From contig JANBQC010000246.1 of NCBI GenBank assembly GCA_027576995.1, forward strand, positions 1-39,448: a stretch of 39,448 nucleotides of DNA, in the 5' to 3' direction. Position 1 is the first letter of the stretch. Each line of letters opens with the position of its first letter. Positions 11,082 to 21,483 of this stretch are shown in pieces. The translations under genes were made by a program, and so were the position numbers. The notes beneath the pieces were generated by a model. That model searched no databases. It was not told the DNA's origin and saw nothing but the letters and a program-made list of their open reading frames with translations. This stretch comes from Dimargaris cristalligena (taxonomy: Eukaryota; Kickxellomycota; Dimargaritomycetes; Dimargaritales; Dimargaritaceae).

Positions 11082-11894
11082 ATGCCCATGAGCGGTTCCC
11101 TATCCTCACAGATATGTGAGTCGGCTCTCACCTCGGCCGCCCGGGACCTATTCTACATATCCGAGAGCGACTCCCCTTTTGACTATTTCTTCATACCCGC
11201 CGACGAGCTCGAACGCTGCGGGGCCAGTAACACGCAACTGCCCCCAACCGCCGCCGAATTCGCCGCCGTCATGTACCGCCACGAAACCCACACCAATCTC
11301 CGCCATGTCCTTATGCGCTGCGCCAATGCCGGTCGCGTTCGCGTCTGTGTCCAGTCGTCCGACGAAGACCAAGACGATGGTAGCTTAGCTAATCTGAGCC
11401 CCGACGGGAGTATGGTGGACATTGCTGAGGACGAAGAAGAAGAAGAAGAAGAAGAACCTGCTGCCCATTCGAGAGAGGAGTCAGGTGACCGTAACCATAG
11501 CCATAGCCGTAGGCGGGAGTCCGGTCCGTCCTCGGATTCATCGTCGGGGGACAGTCTCTACGCATCCGCTCCCCCATTCCGTAGTCGAATCCAATCGCTG
11601 GACGAGTTTTTCGGACCACTCTTGTTCGAAGAAACGTCAATGGGCCAACACCGGCAATTCAAGGAATTGCGCGACCGGTTTTACCTCATGTTCACCACGG
11701 ACCTCGGGGGCGGGGGCGGCAACCAGGCGTCCTCGAATCCAGCCACCGCTCGTGATTCCACCCAATGGGCTGCTGACATCATGGCCCAATGCTGTGTGTA
11801 CCGCATCGGTCAGCGGGAAGTAGGGATCTACGTGGCGGGTATTCTCCCCAGAGTGGGGATCGCGGGCTTGAAAACCCTGGCCGTGGAAACCTAA
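11082..11894 (+). CDS. NuiA-like (nuclease A inhibitor family) protein with acidic insert
   Basis: Single exon, 270 residues, TAA stop. The N-terminus has ARDLFYISESDSPFDYFF (residues 20-37), and the C-terminus has SLDEFFGPLLFEE followed by CVYRIGQREVGIYVAGILPR and GLKTLAVET at the very end. Together these match the two halves of the NuiA fold, known from the cyanobacterial inhibitor of the non-specific DNA/RNA nuclease NucA. In that complex a Glu in the N-terminal loop and the C-terminal Thr contact the nuclease metal site; Glu28 and Thr270 occupy the equivalent places here. The halves are split by a Ser/Asp/Glu-rich linker (about 92-172) with eight consecutive Glu from a GAA repeat. Bacterial NuiA is about half this length. 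Start could be Met1 or Met3. Target nuclease is unknown; the family call is by motif, not by search. Confidence 0.72.
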   Translation: MPMSGSLSSQICESALTSAARDLFYISESDSPFDYFFIPADELERCGASNTQLPPTAAEFAAVMYRHETHTNLRHVLMRCANAGRVRVCVQSSDEDQDDGSLANLSPDGSMVDIAEDEEEEEEEEPAAHSREESGDRNHSHSRRRESGPSSDSSSGDSLYASAPPFRSRIQSLDEFFGPLLFEETSMGQHRQFKELRDRFYLMFTTDLGGGGGNQASSNPATARDSTQWAADIMAQCCVYRIGQREVGIYVAGILPRVGIAGLKTLAVET

Positions 11895-14319
11895 GGGGGC
11901 CTTGCAATGAAATTGTCAAAGGAGGAGAGTGGGGGCAGTGGGTGGTCCCAAAACAGTCAGAGGAGAATGTAGGTGGGGATCACATTCCCGTGCATAGTTT
12001 TCCTATATACCCTAGCTCCACACTTCTCCCTCACCCCTCTCTTGACTTTTCTATTTCTTCGTTTTTATTTTCGTAAACCATGATATTGTTTCCTTCCATA
12101 CACGAGTTAGTATTTTTTGAGGAAAAAAATGTAATAAAAGTAGATGAATGGTCACCTAGCGGTAATAATATAGGCTAAACTACTAAGTTCAGCTCTGCGG
12201 CCCTGCGTACAACCTGAGATCAAGCTTATGCCCCCGCCACTGTGCACAATGCAAGTGGAAATTGCCGATTAGCCAGTAAAGGATAAGGGGGCAGCAGGGG
12301 GAAGAAAATAGGTCGGCGGCTAATATACAATACGGTGCGTCTCTGATTTCCCGCTGCCCCAATAAAGATGTAATTGTGTAGTCTGAAATTGGGGAGGCAG
12401 GGGGCAATCTGCACCCTGGATACATGATTGATGATCCAAAGGGATATTGCTCTACCTACGCTTAACCCATATCTTGCTTTCACGTATATGTGGCTCTTTT
12501 GACGGCTTGGTGGGGTGTGTTTATTGCCCATACATATTCCGGTTTCTATTTCTGATAGGAGGGGGCTGGCATTCAAGTGGATACCTTGATGGTGAATGTA
12601 GTGAGTAATGAAAGCGGTCAGAAATAATAGGACCAATAACCCCCGAACTGGTCCCATCCCCCTGTATTTTGGGTGCCCTTTAAACCAATTCGAGAATCTT
12701 GTATACAATTACCCATTGCTGCATATGGCCACAAAACCCCGTCAGATCCACGCCAGTTCCCGAATTCGGATAATACCAGTCGGGAGGCGATACCAAACTC
12801 GGAAATTTCCTTCGGAGTCAGCGGGTCCCCTAATGGTTGGCCCGAAAGAGTGTGAGGGTGATTTGGGCGCGAGTCTGTGAATTAATGAGGTAAGGGTGTT
12901 CCATCTGAATGCCAAACCTGGTGCGGGGAACGGGATCGAATTTCTGGCCGTAGAATTATGATGCCTATTTGGCCTACAGGTCACCACGGTCGCTCTCAGT
13001 GATACGGGCATGGATTATTGAAGCGGAATATGCACTCGGTTATCATGTAGTATATACCAGTGGCGTCGGATTTCGGACTCTTGTGTATTCCGAATGCGAC
13101 AGGTTGCCCTCCGTCCGCTATAGAGTTCGCTGCAGTAGTGTATGCCATTTCCATTCATCAGTAAAAGAAACCCTCTTGTTCGTCCCCCTGACCACTTGCT
13201 ATTCGCCATTCATGGGTGCATCTTGAGACCCAAGCTCTACTAAAATAGTCATTCTTGATGGTTGGAACAGTCTGTACTCCATTGCCTAAATTTACTAAGT
13301 AATGTCAGGGTGAATAATACCATATAAGGAACTTTCCCGCATTTGCAGACATAATTGAACTGGTATGTTAATGACTTCAAGTAAGAAACAATACATTGTT
13401 AGGGACGACCGGGCCTTATCTGGGCTGTTTTAGCCCCTATTTACAGTCGCTTATCCAATAACACTGCTTCTGGTCGTACTTACAGTTGACGGGATCTAGT
13501 TTGTGCTTCTCTTAAAATTATAATTATATTACTGAGCGGGGTGTGATCTGTAAGAGGGACTATATAGGCTGCAATTGGATCAACTGTGGCCCCCCTGTCT
13601 TTGGTGTATATATTTATGCCATTATCCATATTCTATCAGGAAAATACAATAAACCTCGGAATGTAACTTGGACCAAGTGGTGGCTTTTTTAGTAATGTAA
13701 ATACTAGGTGTAGGTTGTTCAACCATGCCATTATGCCTGCTAAAATAAGAGACATCCTTCTGATTTACGAGCCTTCGCAATTCTAGAGGATTGCCCGCCT
13801 CGAATAGTTAGGCAATAACGGATTTAATAAGCCTTTGCTCAACCCCACACCCCGGATGCGTCAAAACCCTCCATTATTTAGCAAGCTGGGATATTTAATC
13901 AACGGCCATTCAAATATATTTCTCCCGGTATATGGCACTCGATCACGCCACTGTATGCGATAGGAAATGATACCCAAATCTCGGGTCATGGAAACAGCTC
14001 AGTTTATAATTGCACATCCTCCCCCCCCAGTAGCCCAGGCTGCAAGTGCTGTGAGAGAGTAAGAAGGATTGAATACTATACTGTAACACGTCACTTCTAC
14101 ACAGCCCCTTGTATAATCAAAACCCTGGTAGAAGAGGGCTGTTACCCCCCTTTTCGGACCTAAATGAAACAAACCTTGGGCGGCTGGGCATTGTGGGCCA
14201 CAAACCCCTTCTTGCGTTGACCTAGTCGCGTTACCTCCCTAACTCTTCTTTGTCCTTAATAGCCGACAAAGCAAAAGCATTCCTTTTCCATAAAGCTTCC
14301 TTTTGGAACCTATGCCTAC
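11895..14319. other. Intergenic, no gene seen
   Basis: Mixed-composition DNA between the NuiA-like and RXT2-like genes. Frames of 60-160 codons occur on both strands at 12189-13226, but they overlap each other and show no motif or consistent codon bias. AATAAA-like sequence near 12133 may serve the 3' end of the NuiA-like gene. Confidence 0.5.
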
Positions 14320-14488
14320 CTGCATATTCCCATACCCCTTCCATCCCAGGCTCCTTCTCTTCCCTACTTCCTTCCTTCCCCGTTCCATCTTATAGTATTC
14401 CCCTTTCACTTTCTCCCTTTTTCTTTCCCCCGGGTGTTGTTCCCCTTCCCGTCTCTCCCCATTCTTTGATTCCACCTATTCGCCCGCT
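14320..14488 (+). promoter_or_regulatory. Pyrimidine-rich leader of the RXT2-like gene
   Basis: The plus strand is almost purely C/T from about 14336 to 14475, ending just before the start codon at 14489. This resembles the leader of the NuiA-like gene. No TATA box is obvious. Confidence 0.5.
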
Positions 14489-15526
14489 ATGGACTCCCTG
14501 GCTCCCATTGGATTCACCCCTCACAACCGCGGCCAAAAGCTTCGACCGGGGGCCGAACGCGTCCATCGGGGTCGTCGACTATGGACCCACACGACGGGGG
14601 ACCTAAGTACGGCCATTGCCGCCCAAGCCTCGGCCCGTGCCGTGGTCATTGATAGCCAAGGCATGTTGTCCGTCCCCCCCACTACTACTATTACTACTAC
14701 CACTAGACTGGATCTAGCCGCAAACACCCCGGCCTCCCGTCCGCGCGCCTCCGGTGGGCCGAGTGGTGAGGGCACTCCGGCGGTTACAGAGGCCGGTGCA
14801 GCTACGGCAATGGGCGTGGACGGCGAATTCGAAGATGACCCCGACGAAGACATAGCCGCCATCAACGAGCGGGTCATGCGGCCCCTCACGTTACGCGAAA
14901 ACATCCTCCAACGACCCAGCGTCCGTTGGACCCTCGAAAAAAATAACTACCTCACCGTCTTGGCCGCCAATTTCCTCGATGCCCTGGTCAAGGAAAACCA
15001 ACTCAATGTGCGAATCCGGCAATTCTTGGCCTATTTACTGAGTGATGATCCTAAATATACCCGGCCAGCCGGTTTTCCGGCTATGGAACCGGTGGAAGAC
15101 CAGCACCAGCACCGTCATAATAGTAACAGTAATATTCATGTGAATGGATCAGCAAATGGCGGCTCCCAACCGTCAACAGCAACAGCGGCGTCATCGTCGT
15201 CGTCAAACGGGCCGGCCAAAGGATCAGGGTCGACGGCCCAACCGATTACTAATGAATACGTCACTGCTCCCAAGCCGCCCGCGGAAGACCCCACCACCAC
15301 CCTACCCATTGACCCGGCCCAGCGGGAGGAGCTGGTCTTTAAAGTGCAACAGTCCCTCACCGCTAGTGACGAATATATTTATCGGTTACGCACGATAAGG
15401 GCCCGTATTATTCAGGTGTTGAAACAGCGGACCCAAGTGTGCCGGCGGTTACGGTGGATGGCGAAGCGGGACGGGCACTTTCGAAATTCCCGTAGTGGCG
15501 ACGAGTCCAATTCGGAGTCGGCTTAG
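14489..15526 (+). CDS. RXT2: RXT2-like protein, probable Rpd3L histone deacetylase subunit
   Basis: Single exon, 345 residues, TAG stop. The N-terminus (residues 10-40) carries NRGQKLRPGAERVHRGRRLW, resembling the NRGxKL…G-L signature of the fungal Rxt2 N-terminal domain. A second block (about 130-190: PLTLRENILQRPSVRWTLE, then LVKENQLNVRIRQFLAYLLS plus DDP) matches the helical part of that domain. In yeast, Rxt2 belongs to the large Rpd3 deacetylase complex that represses transcription in the nucleus. The rest is low complexity (His/Asn, Ser runs, Thr-rich at about 65-75), with a final helical, basic segment (about 275-330) that may form a coiled coil. The family call is from memory of the motif and could be wrong; the protein is clearly coding by codon bias. 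Confidence 0.58.
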   Translation: MDSLAPIGFTPHNRGQKLRPGAERVHRGRRLWTHTTGDLSTAIAAQASARAVVIDSQGMLSVPPTTTITTTTRLDLAANTPASRPRASGGPSGEGTPAVTEAGAATAMGVDGEFEDDPDEDIAAINERVMRPLTLRENILQRPSVRWTLEKNNYLTVLAANFLDALVKENQLNVRIRQFLAYLLSDDPKYTRPAGFPAMEPVEDQHQHRHNSNSNIHVNGSANGGSQPSTATAASSSSSNGPAKGSGSTAQPITNEYVTAPKPPAEDPTTTLPIDPAQREELVFKVQQSLTASDEYIYRLRTIRARIIQVLKQRTQVCRRLRWMAKRDGHFRNSRSGDESNSESA

Positions 15527-16203
15527 TGAGATGTAGCTCACTTGAATATCGGTACTTTAAATGTCAAAAAATAAATATATTTCTGGATCATTGGTGGTTT
15601 GGGGAGGGGGTTTCAATTAGTGCCATCCTCCCCGCACTCAATCTTTGGCCTACTTGGCTTGACGAACCTTAGTTTTCGTCGCTCTTGCTTTTTGCCCACA
15701 TTACCTCGCATCTCCTATGTCCAAGTTGATCTATTAATTAGCCATTATGTTCCAGCTCAGTAGCTCTAATGTAAAATGTATATCCTTATTTTTACTTCAT
15801 TGGATTTCAGCCTGGATCGCGTTTGCTATTTATTCGGTTGGGTCTAATCCAATTATTTCTCATGGTCTGCTACATGTTCCTTTGCTCTGTTATATAGATT
15901 AACGGCCATGTGCTAGTTGTTGATTTGATCGCGTGCACCCAAATCTTTGTATAAACTTCACTATATTGACGGGGAAAATCGGTATCGCGTAATTTATAAA
16001 TGGTTTTTAATACCAATAGTTCAAATATAATTAGAATCGGGAATCTATAGGCCCGTGGTGCGCTGCAAATGTGGTTGATTATCGAATTGTCATGCCCACG
16101 TCCATTAATACGCGTATTTTGCTGGGATGTACTTACTGCCCAAATAACCCAAAGCCAGCCGTTATATAATAGGTAGTGGAGAACCGAAGGGATAGCTTAA
16201 AGT
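15527..16203. other. Intergenic, no gene seen
   Basis: AT-rich. AAAAAATAAATATAT near 15566 may act as the polyadenylation signal of the RXT2-like gene. Nothing else was recognised. Confidence 0.55.
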
Positions 16204-16217
16204 TATCACGTGATCAT
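16204..16217. promoter_or_regulatory. TATCACGTGATCAT box upstream of RPL18
   Basis: This palindromic CACGTG element lies 308-321 bp upstream of the RPL18 start codon. The same 14 bases occur at 8626-8639. Ribosomal protein promoters in several fungi use CACGTG (Cbf1) boxes, so a role in RPL18 transcription is likely but not shown. A TATA-like TTTTATAAAA follows near 16390, and a pyrimidine tract at 16428-16446 may mark the transcription start. Confidence 0.6.
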
Positions 16218-16524
16218 TAATTTGCCCACTATCCGCTATAGGAAAAACCTAGCTTGGAGGCCCTAATTAGTATGCAAAGTCTCTCTGCCACTGCGGGATG
16301 GGGGTGAGAGGAGAAAGAAGTTAGCGTATACAACACCCGCCAACCAGCCTACACACATATACACACGCATCAAACTAGAGTCACATACATTTTATAAAAT
16401 TCATGAACAACACGGGCCGCCTGTAGTTCCCTCTTTTCCTTTCTCTAAGCATACCCACAACCCCCGTTTCGTATCGTCCGTAACGTCGACATCGGTCCGC
16501 CGAGGAGAAAATCATTTCATTAAA

Positions 16525-17843
16525 ATGGTAAGCACTCACCACACCGCACCGTACTACCTACCACTCGCCGTTATGGTCCATCCGTACCATAGTAGTATAC
16601 CACCCATCCGTTGTGGACGAACCGGGCGATACGAGGAGCGAAACCATTCAACACAAACAGACACGCACGCGAGATGACCGGCCGGGCCCATATCGGTATC
16701 ACGAAGGGAATGCTGTTCTACCATTCACCGAATCGGTGTAAGGAGGATGGATGGATGGATGGATGGATAGACCCGTTGGATATGTAATGACGAACCGCTG
16801 GCCGATCGTCACCGTACACCACTTCTATTCCGTATGCGATACTATCGCCTATACGATGGCGGCGGTTGGCTCGGGTTATTCGCCTTGTTCAACGGATTGA
16901 TATACCGCCCTATTCGATTAAACAAGGGCGGGAATACGAAACGACAGTGGAACCTCCGTAGCAACGCTTCCACTTGACCTGGTCACTCGTACCTGTCCGC
17001 GATTCCTCACATGCATCTGTCGTTTGGTCAAGGTCCATATTAGTTGTCTGCCCTCTACCCTTCATTCGGTTCGTCTAGGCTGCTTGAACGTCCCGCCAGG
17101 GTGCATATTTCCCCGAATCGCGCTTTCTTGCCATCCGTGAATCTCGAATTGGGCCACTAGGATCTATTTCCACACCAAATTGCACTTGTCTAACTATATG
17201 TGTATACTATTCCTGTTCCTCGCCCCTGCTCCTAAAAAATCACCTCTCAAAATACGGCGTTATAATTTCCTAGGGTATCGATATCAAGAAGCATCATGTC
17301 AAGACCGCTGGCCGCAAGGTCGCCCGCACTGACAACCCCTACGTCCAGATGCTGGTGAAGCTGTACACCTTCCTGACCCGTCGTACCTCCAGCAACTTCA
17401 ACAAGCAGGTTCTCCGGCGCCTGATGCTGTCCAACACCAACCGCCCCACCCTCAGCGTGTCCCGCCTGTCGGTGCTCCTGAAGCCCTATGGTGGTGCCGC
17501 CGAGTGCGGTAAGATCGCCGTGGTGGTTGGTACCGTCTCCAACGACACCCGTCTGTTCGCTTGCCCCAAGGTGACCGTCTGTGCCCTTAAGGTCACCGAC
17601 GCCGCCCGCGAGCGCATCCTCGCCGCCGGTGGTGAGATCATCACCTTCGACCAGCTCGCTACCCGTGCCCCCACTGGTACCAACTGCCTGCTCCTCCAGG
17701 GTCACCGCAAGGCCCGTGAGGCCGTCAAGCACTTCGGTGCCGCCGGTGTCCCCGGTGGCCATGCCAAGCCCTACATCCGCTCCAAGGGCCGCAAGTTCGA
17801 ACGTGCCCGTGGTCGCCGTGCCAGCCGTGGTTTCAAGAACTAA
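16525..17843 (+). CDS. RPL18: 60S ribosomal protein L18 (eL18), start codon alone in exon 1
   Basis: Join 16525-16527 and 17274-17843: 190 residues, TAA stop. The frame from 17274 gives the eL18 N-terminus (GIDIKKHHVKTAGRKVAR) but has no in-frame ATG in front of it. The ATG at 16525 is followed at once by GTAAGC, and the 746-bp intron ends TTCCTAG before GGT ATC GAT. This matches the usual family start, Met-Gly. Conserved segments include TLSVSRLSVLL, VCALKVT, ILAAGGEIITFDQLA and the C-terminal SKGRKFERARGRRASRG. Length agrees with the human protein (188). eL18 is a structural protein of the large cytosolic ribosomal subunit. Codon use is strongly C-ending, unlike the flanks, as expected for a highly expressed gene. 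The long first intron may hold regulatory sequence. Confidence 0.97.
16528..17273 (+). other. RPL18 first intron (746 bp)
   Basis: GT-AG intron starting GTAAGC right after the ATG. It holds a GGAT tetranucleotide repeat (16746-16768) and is otherwise unremarkable. I looked for box C/D snoRNA signals and found no convincing C and D pair. Confidence 0.93.
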
Positions 17844-19326
17844 ATGTAATAATGGTTGGTGGTGGTTCGGCCTTATTGTTGTGGAAATGGCTTTATACCA
17901 TTCTCGCATGGTCGATTCATTATTACTATTATTATTTCACATCTTCTTTCAAACTGCTATCTCCCACTCCCTCCGCCCTCGCTTGCTCTTGCTTAACCTC
18001 CTCCTCCCCCCCCAACCCCTCCCTCTCCTCGTTACTCTTTCAATACATACACCTTTCGCCCATTTCATGTACTAACAGCATAAGTGGCGGAAGAAGATAA
18101 ATGTGGAGTTGTATTTTTGTGAATGGAATATTTGAAGTGAGTAAAAATAATCAAGTTGGTCTTGCGAGAGAAGTGTATCAGTGTCAATGCTAGTGGTAAT
18201 ATTGGGTAGGTTAAATTACGGTGGTTAATTTGTGGTTTCTGTATGATCCAGATTATGGTGCGCTGTCCTTTTTGCTGCAAGAGAGTGGCAAGACAACATT
18301 GTGCAAACTGTAGTTTGCTGAATAAATGTTGGAGTTAGATAGTTAGCTGTCCGCAGCCTCGCTAGCAGTTATAATTATCACCTGTCCACTCATGAGGCGG
18401 TTATTTGTCCTATCCATTATTATACCGTTGGGCACCTCGCTCTATAATCTACTAAAAGATAATTTATTCAAAAGTCTGTATCACTATAAATTATTCAAGA
18501 ACCCTCTTCAACTCCGTCGATTCACTTATGAGATACGACCAGCAGCCAGTATAGCTGATCCAAATTCACACACATGTAGGGATAATGTTATTTATGGGTA
18601 TATCGGATACAGTATTAACGAAGAGAAGGAGGAGGTGGTAACAAGCGGCTATCGCGCACACTATCCTGATAGAGTGATATGATAAGGCTGTTGCTACAAT
18701 CAAGTTAACTGAAAGTTCGTTAGGGAATAAGGGAATAGAGAGAGAGAGAAGGTGGAGGAGAGGCGCGCGCATAACACCTAGGTCAAGAGACTGGGTGTTT
18801 GATAGGAAGGATCATCAAGGTCGATACAATGCAAAAAAATTGCTAAAAAGACCGAATTGAAGAGAGATTACTCTGTAAAAGAATAGAGGAGAAGGGGGGT
18901 GGAAGAGTAGGACAGACACTTAGCGAGGCAGCTGCATTGATCGAACGAAGTGTGGGCATATGAAAAGGGGGGTAGGAGAAGGGAGGAGGGGGTTACAACT
19001 CTGACCAGAAAGGAAATGTTTACATTGCCTAGCAGGCCTATATTATAGTCAACGGTGAGATTAAATTAGGGCAAGGAGGGGGAGATATTGCTAATACCAA
19101 CGAGATAGGTCATAGTGAGCATAAATACAAATCTTAAGGGGGGCGGGTAAGAATGGGTAAAAGAGTCGAAACTAAAGTCATGAGCGGTTGCTACACCATA
19201 GAAGGTGCCTAGGAAATATTCCCTACGACATAGAAGAAGGAGTGAGTAGGAGCGTCAGCCGAGTAAACGGTCCCCACTCTAAACATCCGTTCCTTGCTGA
19301 AGACACTTTAGACTGGGGGGAGGGGC
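17844..19326. other. Intergenic region between RPL18 and the tubby-like gene
   Basis: The first 200 bases are C/T-rich and probably carry the RPL18 3' untranslated region. 18060-18700 is AT-rich. 18720-19326 is strikingly A/G-rich on the plus strand. A 96-codon frame at 18392-18682 starts with a hydrophobic stretch but has no other support. No gene is called. Confidence 0.5.
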
Positions 19327-19994
19327 CTAACAGCGGGTAATGGGGGCGCTAACGTACGACGAAGAAGAAGACACGGCCGCCTGATAACTAGCAGGCATGG
19401 ATATCGATTCGGCACCGGGACTGGGGGGACTAGTGATGGCGTCTTCCCACAGGTGAATGAGAGCAAAGAGCAGGAATTCGCAGAATACCTGGCCGTATTC
19501 TTTGCCGCCATGGATGACCAGGACGCCCAGCGTGCCACTACTATTGTTATTACCGCCGCTTCCGGATAGGGGGGCCGTCGCGATGAATTCGGCCACCTCG
19601 CAGCCCGTCGCCGCACGCAGACATTTAAAACTATGGTGGTCGCTAGTCCCGGCCGGGAGCCAGTTGTAGTGGTCCGAGTCCCAGCAGAAACTGTTGGTCG
19701 CCGAAGCGCGCACCAGACTGTTCAGGGGACACCGGGAGTGCGTGGCCCCCGAGCGTAGCTTCAGAATAATGTTGGGGCCGTAGAAGGTGATGGCCTGCGT
19801 GGTGTTGTCTTGCGTGCACGTTTCCCAGAGGACTTCGTTGGTCGTGGCGTTGTAGAGGGCCTTTTTGGTTTTGAAGAAGCCCCGCTGGCGCTTCTCGTAC
19901 GTCATGTGGCCGCTGACGTCCGAAATGACCAGCGTCTTGTTAAGGAAGGACTTCTTGCGGATGTGGTAGGCCACGGCGGAGTCTTTGGCGGACA
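19327..19994 (-). CDS. Tubby-C-terminal-like / fungal unknown-domain protein, 5' exon missing
   Basis: About 221 residues encoded by the last exon, TAG stop at 19327. The exon begins TG TCC GCC AAA after CTACAG on the minus strand, so the first base of its first codon comes from an upstream exon. The start codon itself may be split A|TG, giving MSAKDSAVAYHIRKKSFLNK. The body alternates short hydrophobic strands (TLVISDVSGHMTYEKR, ALYNATTNEVLWET, AITFYGPNIILKL), as in tubby-C-like or LOR-type beta barrels common in fungi. The assignment is by pattern, not by a signature motif. The last part (from about residue 145) is Gly/Asn/Ser-rich. The first exon was not located; several weak donors exist at 20000-20260. 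Function is unknown. Confidence 0.6.
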
Positions 19995-20159
19995 CTGTAG
20001 GACATTGAGAGAGTCAAGGATTGGAAGAGGTGTAATCAGAAATAGTCCAAATGGGGCGTGTGTGTGTGTGGTTAGTATAGTTTCCGGTTCGGTGCTTAAC
20101 TATAGGAATGTTAGCAGTGGCCCAGGGGACAGGGGCGCTGTAGTTCAAAAAAGCACACA

Positions 20160-20187
20160 CAGAGAGAGAGAGAGAGAGACAGAGAGA
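20160..20187. repeat. AG dinucleotide microsatellite
   Basis: An AG run with one AC interruption, adjoining short AC repeats, lies 165-195 bp upstream of the visible exon of the tubby-like gene. On the minus strand it is a CT tract, of the kind often found near fungal promoters or intron 3' ends. Confidence 0.95.
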
Positions 20188-21457
20188 GAAGCGAATGTTC
20201 AGTCTTGGCTGGATGAACCATCTGCACGTTTCCTTAAGTAACCAAGTCGATACACACTAACGTGCACCCAATCTCTGGTTTCCAATGTGACGTCTCATCC
20301 TCTCCCTCCCTCGCATCATCCGGTGCGTCCACTGCACACTCGAATAATGTCCGTCAACTGCCAGTAAATGTAAAGCATTAACGCACAGCCTATCCAATGC
20401 ACGAATGCTACATTCGAAGAAGGATTACCCCCCCTCACCCTCACCCCGTTCAACAAGCTCTATTTTTTTGTTCTCCCGAACTTCCTGCACATCTTCTCCT
20501 CCAACCAATCCATGGTGGTGGTGATGTGTTCTATTCGAAACACTGATAGAGTCGATAACGACGGGAAGGTAGCGCGCGGAGTGGAGGAGGAGTGGGAAAC
20601 CGCTTAAACCTAGCGCCGAACTATATGACACGCCGTCTGATGAGAGAGTATACCCCTCTCGCCCAAGTCGGGTTCAATTCGACGCACGATGTAATGGAAT
20701 GGTGTGGATATGCCAGTGTTTGGTACCGAATGTGGAAAGCTGGCGACCAGCCTAATGATTAACGGATAGGCCAGCATGGAGTTCCACACGGGGGTTGGAC
20801 AAGCCCCATACAAACAGGTGCACATCCACCCCCCCCCACCTCTCCGGGGAATTGGCAGAGGTTCGTCATATCACTGTGGACATGTTATTCTAACCAAATT
20901 AGGACTAGAGGTCACCACTGGCTCAATAAGAAGGAGCGAGTGGAGTGGTGTGGCATGGAAAATAGTGGCAGATTATCCAAAGTGAAACACCGGGTACTTT
21001 ACTTACACATTGTGAGAGTTGGATTTGTAATGGCGATGCGACAAGAGAACGGTGGTGGTAGTATTGGTGGGGATCAACTAGGGAACCCCGAGTAGGAGAT
21101 AGTGAATTATTAAAAGACTTAGGTGAATTGAATATAAAAGAGAGTCTGAGAGAGAGAGAGAGATAGTGAGAGTACAAAGTAGTGGTGGAGTTGAAGCACA
21201 CAGGGCGAATATATATGTATTATTTGTAGATGAAATGTAGGAGATGGCTAATAGCGCTGAACAACTAGGGGAATGGGTAGGGGAAGAGAGGATGGCTCAA
21301 ATAGAGGTGGAAGGGGTCGGCAATTGAAAAATATGTACTTGGGGGAGGGGGAGTGGTGTCTATTTATAAGCCCATTAGCGACCCGTTTTACTACTGGTGC
21401 ACATCCAGCAACTCAGCAGAAGCAGACAGGGGCCCCCCATTGTATGGTTGGCTGGGT

Positions 21458-21483
21458 GTGTGTGTGTGTGTGTGTATGTGTGC
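21458..21483. repeat. GT dinucleotide microsatellite
   Basis: About ten GT units followed by an interrupted ATGTGTG. No gene association is visible. Confidence 0.95.

Noticed and set aside
12226..12708. 160-codon minus-strand frame
   Set aside because: Overlaps other frames of similar quality. No splice sites or motifs support it.
16528..17273. Possible snoRNA in the RPL18 intron
   Set aside because: Some RTGATGA-like words occur, but no matching CTGA with terminal pairing was found.
18392..18682. 96-codon frame with an N-terminal hydrophobic segment, possible secreted protein
   Set aside because: AT-rich composition explains the hydrophobic codons. There is no homologous copy, motif or promoter evidence.
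20640..20700. GGGTTCAATTCGACG as a tRNA B box
   Set aside because: No A box at the right distance upstream and no paired stems.
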